Origin: an uncultured Prevotella sp.
GTDB lineage: Bacteria; Bacteroidota; Bacteroidia; Bacteroidales; Bacteroidaceae
Assembly (NCBI RefSeq): GCF_946407605.1
Contig: NZ_CAMJOS010000018.1
Location: 1-64,000 of the forward strand
Direction: 5' to 3'
DNA: 64,000 nucleotides
A model generated the notes under the pieces. It was not told where the DNA came from and made no database searches. It worked only from the letters and a program-made list of their open reading frames with translations. The position numbers were made by a program, and so were the translations under genes. Of the stretch, positions 7,462 through 16,806 are shown piece after piece. The first letter of the stretch is position 1. Each line of letters starts with the position of its first letter.

Positions 7462-8703
7462 TTATTTCTTGAGTTCGCCAGTATCGTCAGAGAACTTCAG
7501 ACGCACCTTCTGGCCAATATAGCCGTTGACACGCTCCTGGTCGCCGCCATTGCCGCGATATACAATCTTCTTCTCGAAGACGAAGAACTCGGACTTCCAC
7601 CAGTCGTAGCTCTTCACCTTGACATAGGCACGTGTGCCGCCATCGCCCACGACAGCGCTGGTGAGTGCAGGCGATACGAACTCGCCGTCCATGGTGGTAG
7701 GCGTCTCGAACTTCACATACTCGGTGAAGTTTTCGCGCAGGTCTTTCTCCTTCCAGCAGTTGGCGATGATACCCTTCTCGGCATCGTCCTGGGCAAAGAT
7801 ACCCTTGGTGCCGTCCTTACCCACAGCGTCGGCGTTGGCAATGCTGGTGCCGATGAGCCATACCTCGGCAGGCTCGAAGCTGAAGGTGAGCTCCATGGTG
7901 CGCTTGTCGTTGTCGCACTTACTCTCGATGATCATGGTGTACCAGCCTTCGGTGTCGGCAGTAATCTTACCTGTCTCATCGACCTTGAAGCCTGCGGTCT
8001 TCGACTTATAGGAAACGGTGATGTAGTCATCGGCATAGTTGGGAACATCCTTCACAGGACTGGTCTGGATGCCGTTCTTGTTGATCCATGCAATACGCCA
8101 GTGGACGCTGGTGGCACCGTTGACAGGAGTCGTAGGCACGGCTTTCTCCCAGTTGTTCTCGGTGAAGTCGCCCATGACAAACAACTGCTCAGGCATCTCA
8201 ACATCGGGCAGGGCGAAGCCTGTCTTCACCTTGTTGAACTTCACCACGTTAGAGTAGGTGTCGGTACCCTCCACACCATCGATATAGGCGTGTATGCGCA
8301 TGTAGATGGGGGTCTCGACAGGGAAGTCCTCCTGCTTTAGTTGCTTCTTGTCCATCATCTGCTTGGTGACGCCTATGGCCACCTCGCGGCTAGCCACATC
8401 CATACCGTTCTTCGAGTAGGTGGTGGTGAGTCGGGTGGGGTTGCTCATATCCTCGTCGATAGACACCTGCAGCGCATAGGTCACCGTGGCGGGGAAGCCG
8501 TAGTTGGGCGCTGTGCAGGCAAAGAATATGGTGTCAGTATTCTGCAGGTCGTAGAAGCCACCGGCAAAGGTGGGGGTGTTCATCGTGATGGGGTCTTGCG
8601 TCTTGGTGAGGTCGAGCACGGGGTTGTCGTCGCGATCGGCATCACAGGCTGCAAAGAGGAATGCACCCACCAGCAGAGCAGAGAAAATACTTAGTTTTTT
8701 CAT
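7462..8703 (-). CDS. SusE-like outer-membrane lipoprotein
   Basis: The 413-aa product has a lipoprotein signal peptide with lipobox FAAC followed by DADRDDNP, an acidic run that fits surface export. The N-terminal region (PITMNTPTFAGGFYDLQNTD) matches the SusE-type domain that follows the lipid anchor and holds the binding modules away from the membrane. Two further beta-rich segments follow, with aromatic residues suited to binding glucan. It lies 24 bp after susD on the same strand. In Bacteroides such proteins bind starch at the surface and improve capture; substrate binding here is inferred from context. Confidence 0.75.
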   Translation of the reverse strand: MKKLSIFSALLVGAFLFAACDADRDDNPVLDLTKTQDPITMNTPTFAGGFYDLQNTDTIFFACTAPNYGFPATVTYALQVSIDEDMSNPTRLTTTYSKNGMDVASREVAIGVTKQMMDKKQLKQEDFPVETPIYMRIHAYIDGVEGTDTYSNVVKFNKVKTGFALPDVEMPEQLFVMGDFTENNWEKAVPTTPVNGATSVHWRIAWINKNGIQTSPVKDVPNYADDYITVSYKSKTAGFKVDETGKITADTEGWYTMIIESKCDNDKRTMELTFSFEPAEVWLIGTSIANADAVGKDGTKGIFAQDDAEKGIIANCWKEKDLRENFTEYVKFETPTTMDGEFVSPALTSAVVGDGGTRAYVKVKSYDWWKSEFFVFEKKIVYRGNGGDQERVNGYIGQKVRLKFSDDTGELKK

Positions 8704-8727
8704 ATCTGTAATGTGTTATGAGGTTGC

Positions 8728-10458
8728 TTATTTATAATTCGGTTTGATGTTGGGGTTGGCATTCAACTCGCTATCAGGTATGGGGAAGATGTTGAAGCGG
8801 GCGTCGATCATCGTGCCTGCCTGGGCACCACCCATCCATTCCCACTTGTAGTCGTTCTGACCAGCAAAGCGGTTCCAGCGGACAAGCACCATGCGGCGCA
8901 TGCCTTCGAAGCCGAACTCGCGCGACCACTCCTGGAAGATTTCCTCGAGGGTGAACTTGTTAAGGGCGTCGGCACCAACGCCGTCGTACTTGTTACCCGT
9001 CTTTACGTTGGCACGCTTGCGCAACGCCTTGATACGCTCCACACCAGCTGAGGTGCACTCGCCGTTGTTGAGGCGGGCGTCGCACTCGGCAGAGATGAGG
9101 TAAGCCTCGGCCAGGCGCAGCATGGGATAGTCGGTATCGACAAACTGACCACCGGCATGATGGCCTGAGGTGCCGTCGGAGTGGATGTTGTTGAACTTCA
9201 TATAGATAAGACCCTGGTTCTTGTCGCTCTCCTTAGCGATGATAAGCTTCTGGCCCTGGGTGTAGAAGATGGCACGGTCGTCGCCCACAGCGGCGGTGTT
9301 CTTGTAAGGCAGGTTCTCGCCTACGCTGGCGTTGGAAGCCGTCTTGCCGAAGAATACCTTTGAGAACTGCTGACGGGCACGCAGGCCGATGTCCCACGAT
9401 TCGGAAGTGCCGTAGCCTACGACCTTGACTGCCAAAGGCAGGTCGGCCTCGGCCATGCCGGCATAGGCAGGATCATCAGGATTGCCATAGAGGTGCTCCT
9501 TCTTCATATTCTCTGATACGGGGGCTGCAATCATAAACAGCGAGCCACCCCAGGTCTGGGTCTTCTCACCATCGTGGAGGGCGGGCAGGATAATCTCGTC
9601 CTGAGCACCGTTGGTGTCGTTGTCGCCCATGAACAGCAGCTGATAGGCGCTGAAGCCGTTCTTCGGCGTGGTGCACAGCGTATAGGCGGTGCCGATGGTC
9701 ATATCAGCATATTTCTTGGCATCCTCCCAGCGGGCTGTGCCGGTATAGACCTCGGCATTCAGATACATGCGAGCCAGCAGCAGCATGCCTGCAGCCTTGT
9801 CGGCACGTCCATAGTCCACAGTCTTGGCCTCGGCCAGCACCTCGTCGCCGCTACCCTCGCCAATGATGTCCTTCAACTCGCTCTCCAGGAAGGTGAAGAG
9901 GTCGGCACGCTGAATCTGTGGCGGGTTCTCGCTCGACAGCTTGGTGAGGAACGGCGGGTTGGCGTAGAGGTCCATCAGGTAGAAATAATGCAATGCGCGC
10001 ATAAAGCGGGCTTCGGCACGCTTCTGCTTGGTGGCTGCATCGCCGCCGTTGGCATTCTCTAGATAGAAGTTGCAGATGGTGACACCAAACATCAGGCGGT
10101 AGTAGAGCGCCTTGATCATCACGTTAGAGTTGGTCCACGTGTCGCGGTTCAGCTCAGGCATGCCTGGGTCGTTCCACCAGCAGTGACCCTCGTCGGTGGT
10201 CAGGGTGTTCATGTTCCAGATGAGGCGCGTCATGTTCGATGTACCCTCGTCAATATCGTCAAGGTCGCTGTCGCCGTTAGGTCCAATCTGACCTGTGAGC
10301 ACCAGGTTTCCGTAAATCTTGTTGAAGATGTAGTCTTCGTTGAAGTCGGATACTTCCTGCGGATTGATATTGCTTACCTCGAGGTCCTTCACACACGATG
10401 TGGTGAAGACAGCAGCGCAGGCAAACATTGTAACCGGTAAAATATATCTCAGTTTCAT
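8728..10458 (-). CDS. susD: SusD-like starch-binding lipoprotein
   Basis: The product from the ATG at 10458 is 576 aa, with signal peptide MKLRYILPVTMFACAAVF and lipobox TTSC. It has the SusD/RagB layout: an N-terminal TPR-like helical region (MRALHYFYLMDLYANPPF is a typical piece) and a C-terminal region with LRLAEAYLISAECDAR and a final part rich in Asn and Pro. SusD caps the SusC porin and binds helical starch at the cell surface. A longer frame begins at an ATG at 10488 that overlaps the susC stop. I prefer 10458 because it starts a clean lipoprotein signal. It lies 29 bp after susC. Confidence 0.9.
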   Translation of the reverse strand: MKLRYILPVTMFACAAVFTTSCVKDLEVSNINPQEVSDFNEDYIFNKIYGNLVLTGQIGPNGDSDLDDIDEGTSNMTRLIWNMNTLTTDEGHCWWNDPGMPELNRDTWTNSNVMIKALYYRLMFGVTICNFYLENANGGDAATKQKRAEARFMRALHYFYLMDLYANPPFLTKLSSENPPQIQRADLFTFLESELKDIIGEGSGDEVLAEAKTVDYGRADKAAGMLLLARMYLNAEVYTGTARWEDAKKYADMTIGTAYTLCTTPKNGFSAYQLLFMGDNDTNGAQDEIILPALHDGEKTQTWGGSLFMIAAPVSENMKKEHLYGNPDDPAYAGMAEADLPLAVKVVGYGTSESWDIGLRARQQFSKVFFGKTASNASVGENLPYKNTAAVGDDRAIFYTQGQKLIIAKESDKNQGLIYMKFNNIHSDGTSGHHAGGQFVDTDYPMLRLAEAYLISAECDARLNNGECTSAGVERIKALRKRANVKTGNKYDGVGADALNKFTLEEIFQEWSREFGFEGMRRMVLVRWNRFAGQNDYKWEWMGGAQAGTMIDARFNIFPIPDSELNANPNIKPNYK

Positions 10459-10487
10459 AATCGTTTCGTTTTTTTTTAGGTTTTCCA

Positions 10488-13400
10488 TTAGAAGTTCAGA
10501 CTGACGCCCAGAATGGTGGTGATAGGACGGGGATAGATGTCGCCGTCGACACCGCTGGCCACCTCAGGATCAATGCCTGTGTAATTGGTGATGGTGAACA
10601 CATTCTGAACAGTACCATAGATTCGTCCGCTAATGTTGGTGTCGAACAGCTTATCGAAGCTGTAGCCCAAAGTGATGTTGTCCATCTTCAGGAACGAGGC
10701 GTTCTCAACAAAATAGTCAGAGGCATACTGCTGCTGCGACACATTGGTGAAGCCGCGCTCCACAGAGGCCACACGGAGGTTGCTCAGGTTGCCGTTGGTA
10801 TAGACGCTGCCTGCACCCACATTGCTGGAGCCGGAAGCGGTGCTGTTGAACACATAGTTGCCAAGGCTGGCACGCATCGAGAAGCCGAGGTCCCACTGTT
10901 TGTACTGCAGTTTGGACGACAGACCCATGAGCACGTCGGCTGCGGGCTTATAGTAATAATAGCGGTCGCCACCATCCAGATAGCCGTTGCCATTGCGGTC
11001 AACGAAGGTGTTGGGGATGGGGTTGCCGTTCTGGTCGTAAACCTGTTGGTAAACGTGGAAGGCGCTGACGGGCTTGCCTACGGTGTGGGCCTGGATGTTA
11101 CCACCAGTACCTGTCAGACCGCCGCCAGTCTCAACGAAGTAGTCATCGCCCTCGCCGCTGATCAGCTCGTCAATCTCGTTCTTGTTATAGGTGAAGTTAT
11201 AGCTCACCTCCCAGCGCCAGTCCTTGCTCTGGATGGGGCGTACGGTGGTCATAAACTCGAAACCTGTGTTGTGCAAAGAACCGATGTTGCTCTTTACCTT
11301 ATTACGGAAGTTAGAACCTGCTGCCACGAAGACGTCGTTGATCAGGTCGGTGGTCTTGCGATAGTACCAGTCGAGGCTGAATTCTACGCGATTATTTAGG
11401 ATAGCGAGGTCGATACCTGCATTGTAGGTAGTGGTCTTCTCCCAAGTAAGATGGGGGTTATAGGCCTGAGGACGATAGGTGGTGCCGTTGCCCAGCACAG
11501 GATAGAGGGCGTGGGCGTTGGCATTGGGCTTGAACACGGGGATATAGGTGTAGTCGCCAATACCTTCCTGCTGACCTGTCATACCCCAACCTAAGCGCAT
11601 CTTGGCGTCGCTGAGGAAGTCAATGTTCTTCAGGAACGGCTCTTCCTTCATGCGCCATGCAAAGGCCACAGAGGGGAAGTAACCCCACTGCTGGTTGTCG
11701 TTGCCTGCCAGCCAGTTGAAACGTGACGAACCATCGGCACGCAGCGTGAAGGTCAGCATGTAGCGGTCCATGAGTGAGTAGTTCAGACGTCCGAAGAACG
11801 ACACAAGGTAGTTCTCTGACTCATAGAGCGTCACCTGGTCCTCGGCAGGCTCGTTATAGTATGCACCAGGGTTGGTGGTGTTGCTGTCAGGCACGGTGCC
11901 GTGGCTGTACCAGTCGGTCTTGACATGGAAGTGCTGCCACTCGTAACCTGCCATGATGTCGAAGTGATGAACCTTCAGGAAGTCCTTCATGTACTGGGCA
12001 TAGAGTGAGAGCTGGAGGTTATAGCTGTCCTTGGTGTTCCAGCCATCGGAGCCATAGTAATAGGCCGAAGGCGACAGCGGGCTGCGTGTGGTGTTCTGCT
12101 TACCTGTTGAGAGGTCCATAGCTGCATTGGCATGCAGGTGAAGGTCTTCGAAGCCGTGGATGGCGTAGTCAACCTCGACATTACCCAGCAAGCTCTTCGA
12201 CCTGGCGCGGTTGTTGACCTGATACAGTGAGGCAACGGGGTTGGATGTGCCCTTAGGCATATAGAGCCAGCTGCCGCCACCCTCGTAAGAGGCTGTGGTG
12301 TAGCTCTGCACATAGCCACCGAAATAATCCTGATAGATGTCGTTGCTGCCAGTCACAGCCTTGGTGGGATCCATAGAGATGGCTGCACCCACCACGCCGT
12401 CGGCATAGCGGTTCTTGGCGTACATACCCTTACCATTGATGTTCAGCTTCAGATGGTCCTTCAGCAATGAAGGCGAGATATTGAAGCTGGCAGTATAACG
12501 GGTGAAGTTTGAGGTCTTCAGAATGCCGTTCTGGCTGGTGGCGCCGAGTGACAGGCGATAGGGCATGTTCTTCAGACCACCCGACATGGTGATGTTGTGG
12601 TCGTTGGAAACGGCTGTCTGGAATATCTCGTCCTGCCAGTCGGTATTAGCGTACTGCTTGTTGCCGTTTGCGTCAAGATAGCCCAACTCGCGATAGGCGT
12701 CGCTATCCTCACCATACAGGTTTTTGATGTAACTCATCAGACCAGGACCATCGAGCACGTCAGTGGTCTTTTTCTTGGTGCTGATACTCACGTTACCACT
12801 ATAATTAAAGGTGGGCTTTTGTCCGCTGCGGCCTTTCTTGGTGGTGATGATAATCACACCGTTAGAGGCACGGCTACCATAGATAGCTGTGGCAGAGGCA
12901 TCCTTCAGCACGGTGAACGACTCGATATCGTTGGGGTTGACCATAGACAGAGGATTGGCCAAACCCTGAACACCATAGTTGTCCATAGCCAGACCATCAA
13001 TCACTATCAGAGGGTCGTTAGAGGCGTTCAGCGACGAACCACCACGAATGCGGATCTGAGCACCACCGCCAGGGGTACCATCGCCAGGGGTCACTGCCAC
13101 ACCAGCAATCTTACCGCTAATCATGTCTTGAGCGTTGATGTTCAAGCCGTGGTTCTTGTCATCGGGCTTGATGGCTGTCACAGAACCAGTAAGGTCGGTC
13201 TTCTTAGCGCGTCCGTAACCAATGACCACCACATTCTCGAGAAGGGCGGCATCGTCCTGAAGGGTTACCACCAGATTGGGGGCTGCTTTCACTGTAGCTG
13301 TCTGGTAGCCTACATAAGTAACAGAGATGTTGGCACCCTGATCTGCTTTCAACTGGAAGTTACCGTCGAAATCACTCACAGTGGCCGTCTGAGTACCTAC

Positions 13401-13553
13401 CACACGAATGGTGGCGCCGATAATCGGCTCGCCCAGAGCATCTTTAACATGACCTTTGACGTCGATTTGCGCAAAGGCTCCTACCGAAAGGAATAGTCCT
13501 AACATCAGGACAAGCATCCTTAACGGGGTACGAATGATTAATTGCTTCATCAT
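10488..13553 (-). CDS. susC: SusC-like TonB-dependent outer-membrane transporter
   Basis: The 1021-aa product has a signal peptide ending near GAFAQ, then a carboxypeptidase-regulatory-like domain (VKGHVKDALGEPIIGATIRV, about 30-110), a TonB plug (about 115-230, with SGKIAGVAV and IRIRGGSSLNASNDPLIVID) and a large beta-barrel that ends in an aromatic residue (LGVSLNF). With SusD it imports malto-oligosaccharides across the outer membrane using TonB energy. It is the first gene of the minus-strand operon and is divergent from the LacI-type regulator. The promoter has a good -7 box but no clear -33 element, which fits dependence on an activator bound to the shared operator. Confidence 0.93.
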   Translation of the reverse strand: MMKQLIIRTPLRMLVLMLGLFLSVGAFAQIDVKGHVKDALGEPIIGATIRVVGTQTATVSDFDGNFQLKADQGANISVTYVGYQTATVKAAPNLVVTLQDDAALLENVVVIGYGRAKKTDLTGSVTAIKPDDKNHGLNINAQDMISGKIAGVAVTPGDGTPGGGAQIRIRGGSSLNASNDPLIVIDGLAMDNYGVQGLANPLSMVNPNDIESFTVLKDASATAIYGSRASNGVIIITTKKGRSGQKPTFNYSGNVSISTKKKTTDVLDGPGLMSYIKNLYGEDSDAYRELGYLDANGNKQYANTDWQDEIFQTAVSNDHNITMSGGLKNMPYRLSLGATSQNGILKTSNFTRYTASFNISPSLLKDHLKLNINGKGMYAKNRYADGVVGAAISMDPTKAVTGSNDIYQDYFGGYVQSYTTASYEGGGSWLYMPKGTSNPVASLYQVNNRARSKSLLGNVEVDYAIHGFEDLHLHANAAMDLSTGKQNTTRSPLSPSAYYYGSDGWNTKDSYNLQLSLYAQYMKDFLKVHHFDIMAGYEWQHFHVKTDWYSHGTVPDSNTTNPGAYYNEPAEDQVTLYESENYLVSFFGRLNYSLMDRYMLTFTLRADGSSRFNWLAGNDNQQWGYFPSVAFAWRMKEEPFLKNIDFLSDAKMRLGWGMTGQQEGIGDYTYIPVFKPNANAHALYPVLGNGTTYRPQAYNPHLTWEKTTTYNAGIDLAILNNRVEFSLDWYYRKTTDLINDVFVAAGSNFRNKVKSNIGSLHNTGFEFMTTVRPIQSKDWRWEVSYNFTYNKNEIDELISGEGDDYFVETGGGLTGTGGNIQAHTVGKPVSAFHVYQQVYDQNGNPIPNTFVDRNGNGYLDGGDRYYYYKPAADVLMGLSSKLQYKQWDLGFSMRASLGNYVFNSTASGSSNVGAGSVYTNGNLSNLRVASVERGFTNVSQQQYASDYFVENASFLKMDNITLGYSFDKLFDTNISGRIYGTVQNVFTITNYTGIDPEVASGVDGDIYPRPITTILGVSLNF

Positions 13554-13623
13554 TTGTCTTTTAAGTTAGTATTTTTGGTTATAAGTTCTCGTATTGTTAA
13601 TGTGGATGTTGTAAATCCGAGTG

Positions 13624-13631
13624 CAAAGTTA
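13624..13631 (-). promoter_or_regulatory. susC promoter, -7 box
   Basis: The minus-strand sequence is TAACTTTG. I see no TTG-type -33 element at the expected distance. The start codon of susC is about 65 bp downstream of the expected transcription start. Confidence 0.65.
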
Positions 13632-13686
13632 AGATTTGTTTTTAATTGTTTCATAATATTTTGAACACAAATTCGTTATTATATAG

Positions 13687-13700
13687 TGCAAACGTTTGCA
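13687..13700. promoter_or_regulatory. LacI-type operator shared by susC and lacI promoters
   Basis: TGCAAACGTTTGCA is a perfect 14-bp palindrome with the central CG typical of LacI-family operators. It lies exactly midway between the two divergent -7 boxes, with its centre 69.5 bp from the last base of each. An identical copy is at 16763-16776. Confidence 0.88.
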
Positions 13701-13755
13701 TAGTAAGAGGTGTAATATTACGCAGCAGAGAAATAGGATGTAGGCAAATATTCCA

Positions 13756-13763
13756 TATCTTTG
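13756..13763 (+). promoter_or_regulatory. Promoter of the LacI-type regulator, -7 box
   Basis: TATCTTTG matches TAnnTTTG. No clear -33 element is seen upstream. The start codon is at 13791. Confidence 0.65.
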
Positions 13764-13790
13764 TAACGTCAAAACAAACAATACGACCTG

Positions 13791-14816
13791 ATGAAAGAGA
13801 TAGCATCACTTACGATGAAGGATATTGCTGCCGAGATGGGTGTCTCGGTAGCCACCGTCTCGCGTGCCCTGAAGGACTCGCCTCGCATATCGAAAGACAT
13901 GCGGCAGAAGATTCAGCAATATGCTCGCGAACATAACTTCACACCTAATGTGCTGGCTGAGTCGTTGCGACGCAGCAAGGTGCAACCCATGAAGGTGATT
14001 GGCGTCATCGTACCAGAGCTGGTGCACTATTATTTTATGACTATCCTGAAAGGCATTGAGGAGGAGGCTGAGGCTCGTGGCTATCGTATCATGGTGGCAC
14101 AGAGTGGCGAGCGCTATGAGAAGGAAGTCAGACTGTGTCAGTCTTTTTACGAGAACAAGGTCTGTGGCATCATTGTGTCGCAGGCAAAGGACACGCAGCA
14201 CTACGAACACTTCCAGAAGCTTATCGACGCGGGAGTTCCCTTGGTGTTTTATGATAGGATATGTACGGGCGTGAATGCTAGTAGGGTAGTGGTCGATGAT
14301 TATACGGGGGCCTTCAATGCGGTGAGTCACCTTATTCAGACGGGCTGCAGGCGAATTGCCTTCTTCGGTTCGCAGATGAACCTGGAGATTGCCAAGAACC
14401 GCTTCAATGGCTATAAGGATGCGCTGCTGAAACACGGGCTGCCTTTCGACGACACGCTGACGCGTATCTGCGACAACCGCATGGATGCGGAAATCATCAC
14501 ACCATCGCTGTTTGATGGTGACTATTACCCTGATGCGTTCTTTGCCGTCAACGATGATACTGCCATCGGTATCCTCTATACTGTGAAGCGTATGGGCTTG
14601 CGAGTGCCGGAGGATATCAGCATCTGCGGCTTTACCAATGGTGAGCGAGCCATCGCTTGTGAGCCAATGCTGACTACGGTGGAGCAGCGTGGCGTGATGG
14701 TGGGTGAAGAGGCTGCCAGTATCCTGATAGGCCATGTGGAAGGCACCATCCCCTTGGAACGGGCCGAAAAACGTGTCGTGCGCACGCGCCTAATATTAAG
14801 AGGTACTACTAGATAG
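13791..14816 (+). CDS. LacI-family transcriptional regulator of the starch locus
   Basis: The 341-aa protein has an N-terminal LacI helix-turn-helix (LTMKDIAAEMGVSVATVSRA, about residues 7-26) with the hinge region near residue 60, then a periplasmic-binding-protein-like effector domain (MKVIGVIVPELVHYYFMTIL onward). It is transcribed divergently from susC and most likely binds TGCAAACGTTTGCA, found in front of susC, itself and the glucanotransferase operon. Maltose or a related sugar is the likely effector, from context. The operator sits upstream of each promoter rather than across it, which points to activation. Bacteroides thetaiotaomicron uses the membrane regulator SusR instead, so this is a different regulatory design. 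Its stop codon TAG directly abuts a heptad-repeat island. Confidence 0.9.
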   Translation: MKEIASLTMKDIAAEMGVSVATVSRALKDSPRISKDMRQKIQQYAREHNFTPNVLAESLRRSKVQPMKVIGVIVPELVHYYFMTILKGIEEEAEARGYRIMVAQSGERYEKEVRLCQSFYENKVCGIIVSQAKDTQHYEHFQKLIDAGVPLVFYDRICTGVNASRVVVDDYTGAFNAVSHLIQTGCRRIAFFGSQMNLEIAKNRFNGYKDALLKHGLPFDDTLTRICDNRMDAEIITPSLFDGDYYPDAFFAVNDDTAIGILYTVKRMGLRVPEDISICGFTNGERAIACEPMLTTVEQRGVMVGEEAASILIGHVEGTIPLERAEKRVVRTRLILRGTTR

Positions 14817-14858
14817 GTGAAAGTTGAAAAGTGAAAGTTGAAAAGTGAAAGGTGAAAG
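14817..14858 (+). repeat. Heptad-repeat island (6 units) after lacI
   Basis: Six exact-length 7-bp units alternate between GTGAAAG and TTGAAAA. The first begins on the base after the regulator's TAG stop codon. The purine-rich strand is the coding strand. The island ends 16 bp before the MFS start codon. Confidence 0.92.
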
Positions 14859-14874
14859 ATAATACAAATACGAT

Positions 14875-16185
14875 ATGAAAACGAAACCTGATTTAAGTTT
14901 TTGGAAACTATGGAACCTGAGCTTTGGGTTCTTTGGCGTGCAGATAGCCTACGCCTTGCAGAGTGCTAACATCTCGAGAATCTTCCGTACGCTGGGTGCT
15001 GACCCGCACGACCTGAGTTTCTTCTGGATTCTGCCACCCTTGATGGGCATCTTGGTGCAACCCATTGTGGGTACATTGAGCGATAAGACATGGACTCGTT
15101 TCGGTCGCCGCATACCTTATCTCTTCGTAGGTGCTGCGATGGCTGTGGTCGTGATGTGCCTACTGCCTAATGCTGGCTCGCTGGGACTGACAACAGTGGG
15201 TATGGTGCTGATAGTGGGCTTGCTGGCGTTGATGTTACTCGATACAAGTATCAACATGGCGATGCAGCCATTCAAGATGCTGGTGGGCGACATGGTGAAC
15301 GAGGTGCAGAAAGCCAAGGCTTACAGCATCCAGTCGTTCTTGTGCAACGCCGGTAGTGTGGTGGGCTTCCTGTTCCCATTCTTCTTCGCATGGCTGGGAC
15401 TGAGTAATGTGGCCCCCGAGGGCGTCGTGCCTGATACGGTTATCTGGTCGTTCTATGTCGGCGCTGCTATCCTCATTGTCTGTGTCATTTATACCACGCT
15501 GACGGTGAAGGAGTGGAATCCAAAGGAGTATGCAGAATATAATGAGGCCAGTGCTGAAGGCGAAGCGAGTCAGTCAAGTGGCAATTGGCTCGTTCTGCTG
15601 AAAAATGCCCCTGCCACCTTCTGGCGTGTGGGCTTGGTGCAATTCTTCTGCTGGGCGGCGTTCCTGTATATGTGGACCTATGTCGTTGATGCTGTGTCGC
15701 TGACGGTGTGGGGAACGGCTGATGCCGAGACGGCAGCTTATCAGGAAGCTGGTAACTGGACGGGTGTACTTTATGCTATTCAGGCGCTGGGTAGTGTGGC
15801 CTGGGCTATGGTGCTGCCACGTTTTGCTAATACGAAACTAGCCTACTCCGTCAGTTTGATTCTGGGTGGTATCGGCTTCGCCCTGATTCCATTCTGTCCT
15901 GACCGCTATCTGCAGATAGTACCCTTCCTGCTGATTGGCTGTGCATGGGCTGCGATGTTGGCTATGCCTTTCACGTTTGTTACCAATGCCCTGCAGGGAC
16001 GTGGACATATGGGCGCCTATCTGGGGCTGTTTAACGGCACCATCTGCCTGCCGCAGATCATTGCAGCTCTTTGTGGCGGACAAATTTTGCACTTGGTAGG
16101 CATGCAGGATAGTATGATGTTTGTGGTTGGTGCCCTGCTGCTCGTTGGTTCTCTTTGCGTATTTGCCATCAAGGATAAGAGATGA
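14875..16185 (+). CDS. MFS sugar transporter (maltose/maltodextrin type)
   Basis: The 436-aa integral inner-membrane protein has about 12 hydrophobic segments. The N-terminal part (FWKLWNLSFGFFGVQIAYAL) and the loop-2 motif GTLSDKTWTRFGRRIPYL are typical of the sugar:cation (GPH/SLC45-like) branch of the major facilitator superfamily found in Bacteroidota starch loci. It probably brings maltose or short maltodextrins from the periplasm into the cytoplasm, where the glucanotransferase acts. It follows the regulator after 58 bp, 42 of them heptad repeat, and overlaps the next gene by 4 bp (ATGA). Confidence 0.85.
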   Translation: MKTKPDLSFWKLWNLSFGFFGVQIAYALQSANISRIFRTLGADPHDLSFFWILPPLMGILVQPIVGTLSDKTWTRFGRRIPYLFVGAAMAVVVMCLLPNAGSLGLTTVGMVLIVGLLALMLLDTSINMAMQPFKMLVGDMVNEVQKAKAYSIQSFLCNAGSVVGFLFPFFFAWLGLSNVAPEGVVPDTVIWSFYVGAAILIVCVIYTTLTVKEWNPKEYAEYNEASAEGEASQSSGNWLVLLKNAPATFWRVGLVQFFCWAAFLYMWTYVVDAVSLTVWGTADAETAAYQEAGNWTGVLYAIQALGSVAWAMVLPRFANTKLAYSVSLILGGIGFALIPFCPDRYLQIVPFLLIGCAWAAMLAMPFTFVTNALQGRGHMGAYLGLFNGTICLPQIIAALCGGQILHLVGMQDSMMFVVGALLLVGSLCVFAIKDKR

Positions 16186-16757
16186 GGGATGATGGTCTGA
16201 GAGCCGCGATAATACGTCTCGTCGTGGTCTTGCTGATATTTTGTCCGAGGGCTGCTTCTGCCCAGGGAGAAGCCTTCGACGATGTGATGCAGCATGTGCC
16301 GATGGCTTCGGCCTTTGCCATGCGGGCCTGTGGCGTTAAGAGCGAGTCACCTACGTGGACAGAGTTTATTGCAACGGCAGGCGTCTCCTATCTGGTAGGT
16401 ACTGGCGTGACCTACGGACTGAAGCATACTGTGAAGGAATGGCGTCCTGACGATAGCGACCAGCGTTCGTTTCCATCTGGACATTCTATGTATGCTTTTG
16501 CTGGAGCCACCACGTTGCGTCATGAATACGGCCATCTGTCACCATGGATTACTGTTGGCGGCTATGGACTGGCTACATTGGTGGCAGCAGACCGCGTGAG
16601 ACGGGATCGCCATTATGTGCATGATGTGTGTGCCGGAGCTGCCATCGGACTGCTGGGTACGGAGCTGACCTATTATCTGAAAAAGAAGTATATCAAGTCA
16701 AAAATACTGGACGTTTCCTTTACAGGACAGGGCTTTTCCCTGTATGTTGTCTTGTAA
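16182..16757 (+). CDS. PAP2-family membrane-associated phosphatase
   Basis: The 191-aa product has a hydrophobic N-terminus and the three PAP2 signatures: KHTVKEWRP (K-x6-RP), SFPSGHS (PSGH) and RVRRDRHYVHDV (R-x5-H-x3-D), which together form the acid-phosphatase active site. Members dephosphorylate lipid phosphates or undecaprenyl pyrophosphate. The start overlaps the MFS stop by 4 bp (ATGA), so it is translationally coupled to the transporter gene. That placement is unusual for a lipid phosphatase. The substrate cannot be told from sequence. The stop lies 5 bp before the operator of the glucanotransferase operon. Confidence 0.85.
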   Translation: MRDDGLRAAIIRLVVVLLIFCPRAASAQGEAFDDVMQHVPMASAFAMRACGVKSESPTWTEFIATAGVSYLVGTGVTYGLKHTVKEWRPDDSDQRSFPSGHSMYAFAGATTLRHEYGHLSPWITVGGYGLATLVAADRVRRDRHYVHDVCAGAAIGLLGTELTYYLKKKYIKSKILDVSFTGQGFSLYVVL

Positions 16758-16762
16758 AGTAG

Positions 16763-16776
16763 TGCAAACGTTTGCA
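16763..16776. promoter_or_regulatory. LacI-type operator of the glucanotransferase operon
   Basis: TGCAAACGTTTGCA is identical to the operator at 13687-13700. Its centre is 68.5 bp from the last base of the -7 box at 16831-16838. Confidence 0.88.
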
Positions 16777-16806
16777 TCGTTTCTTGCCCATGAAATGCGC
16801 AAAAGC

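Noticed and set aside
7414..8340. 308-codon plus-strand frame opposite the SusE-like gene
   Set aside because: It is a shadow of the SusE-like gene, with low-complexity hydrophobic translation and no start context.
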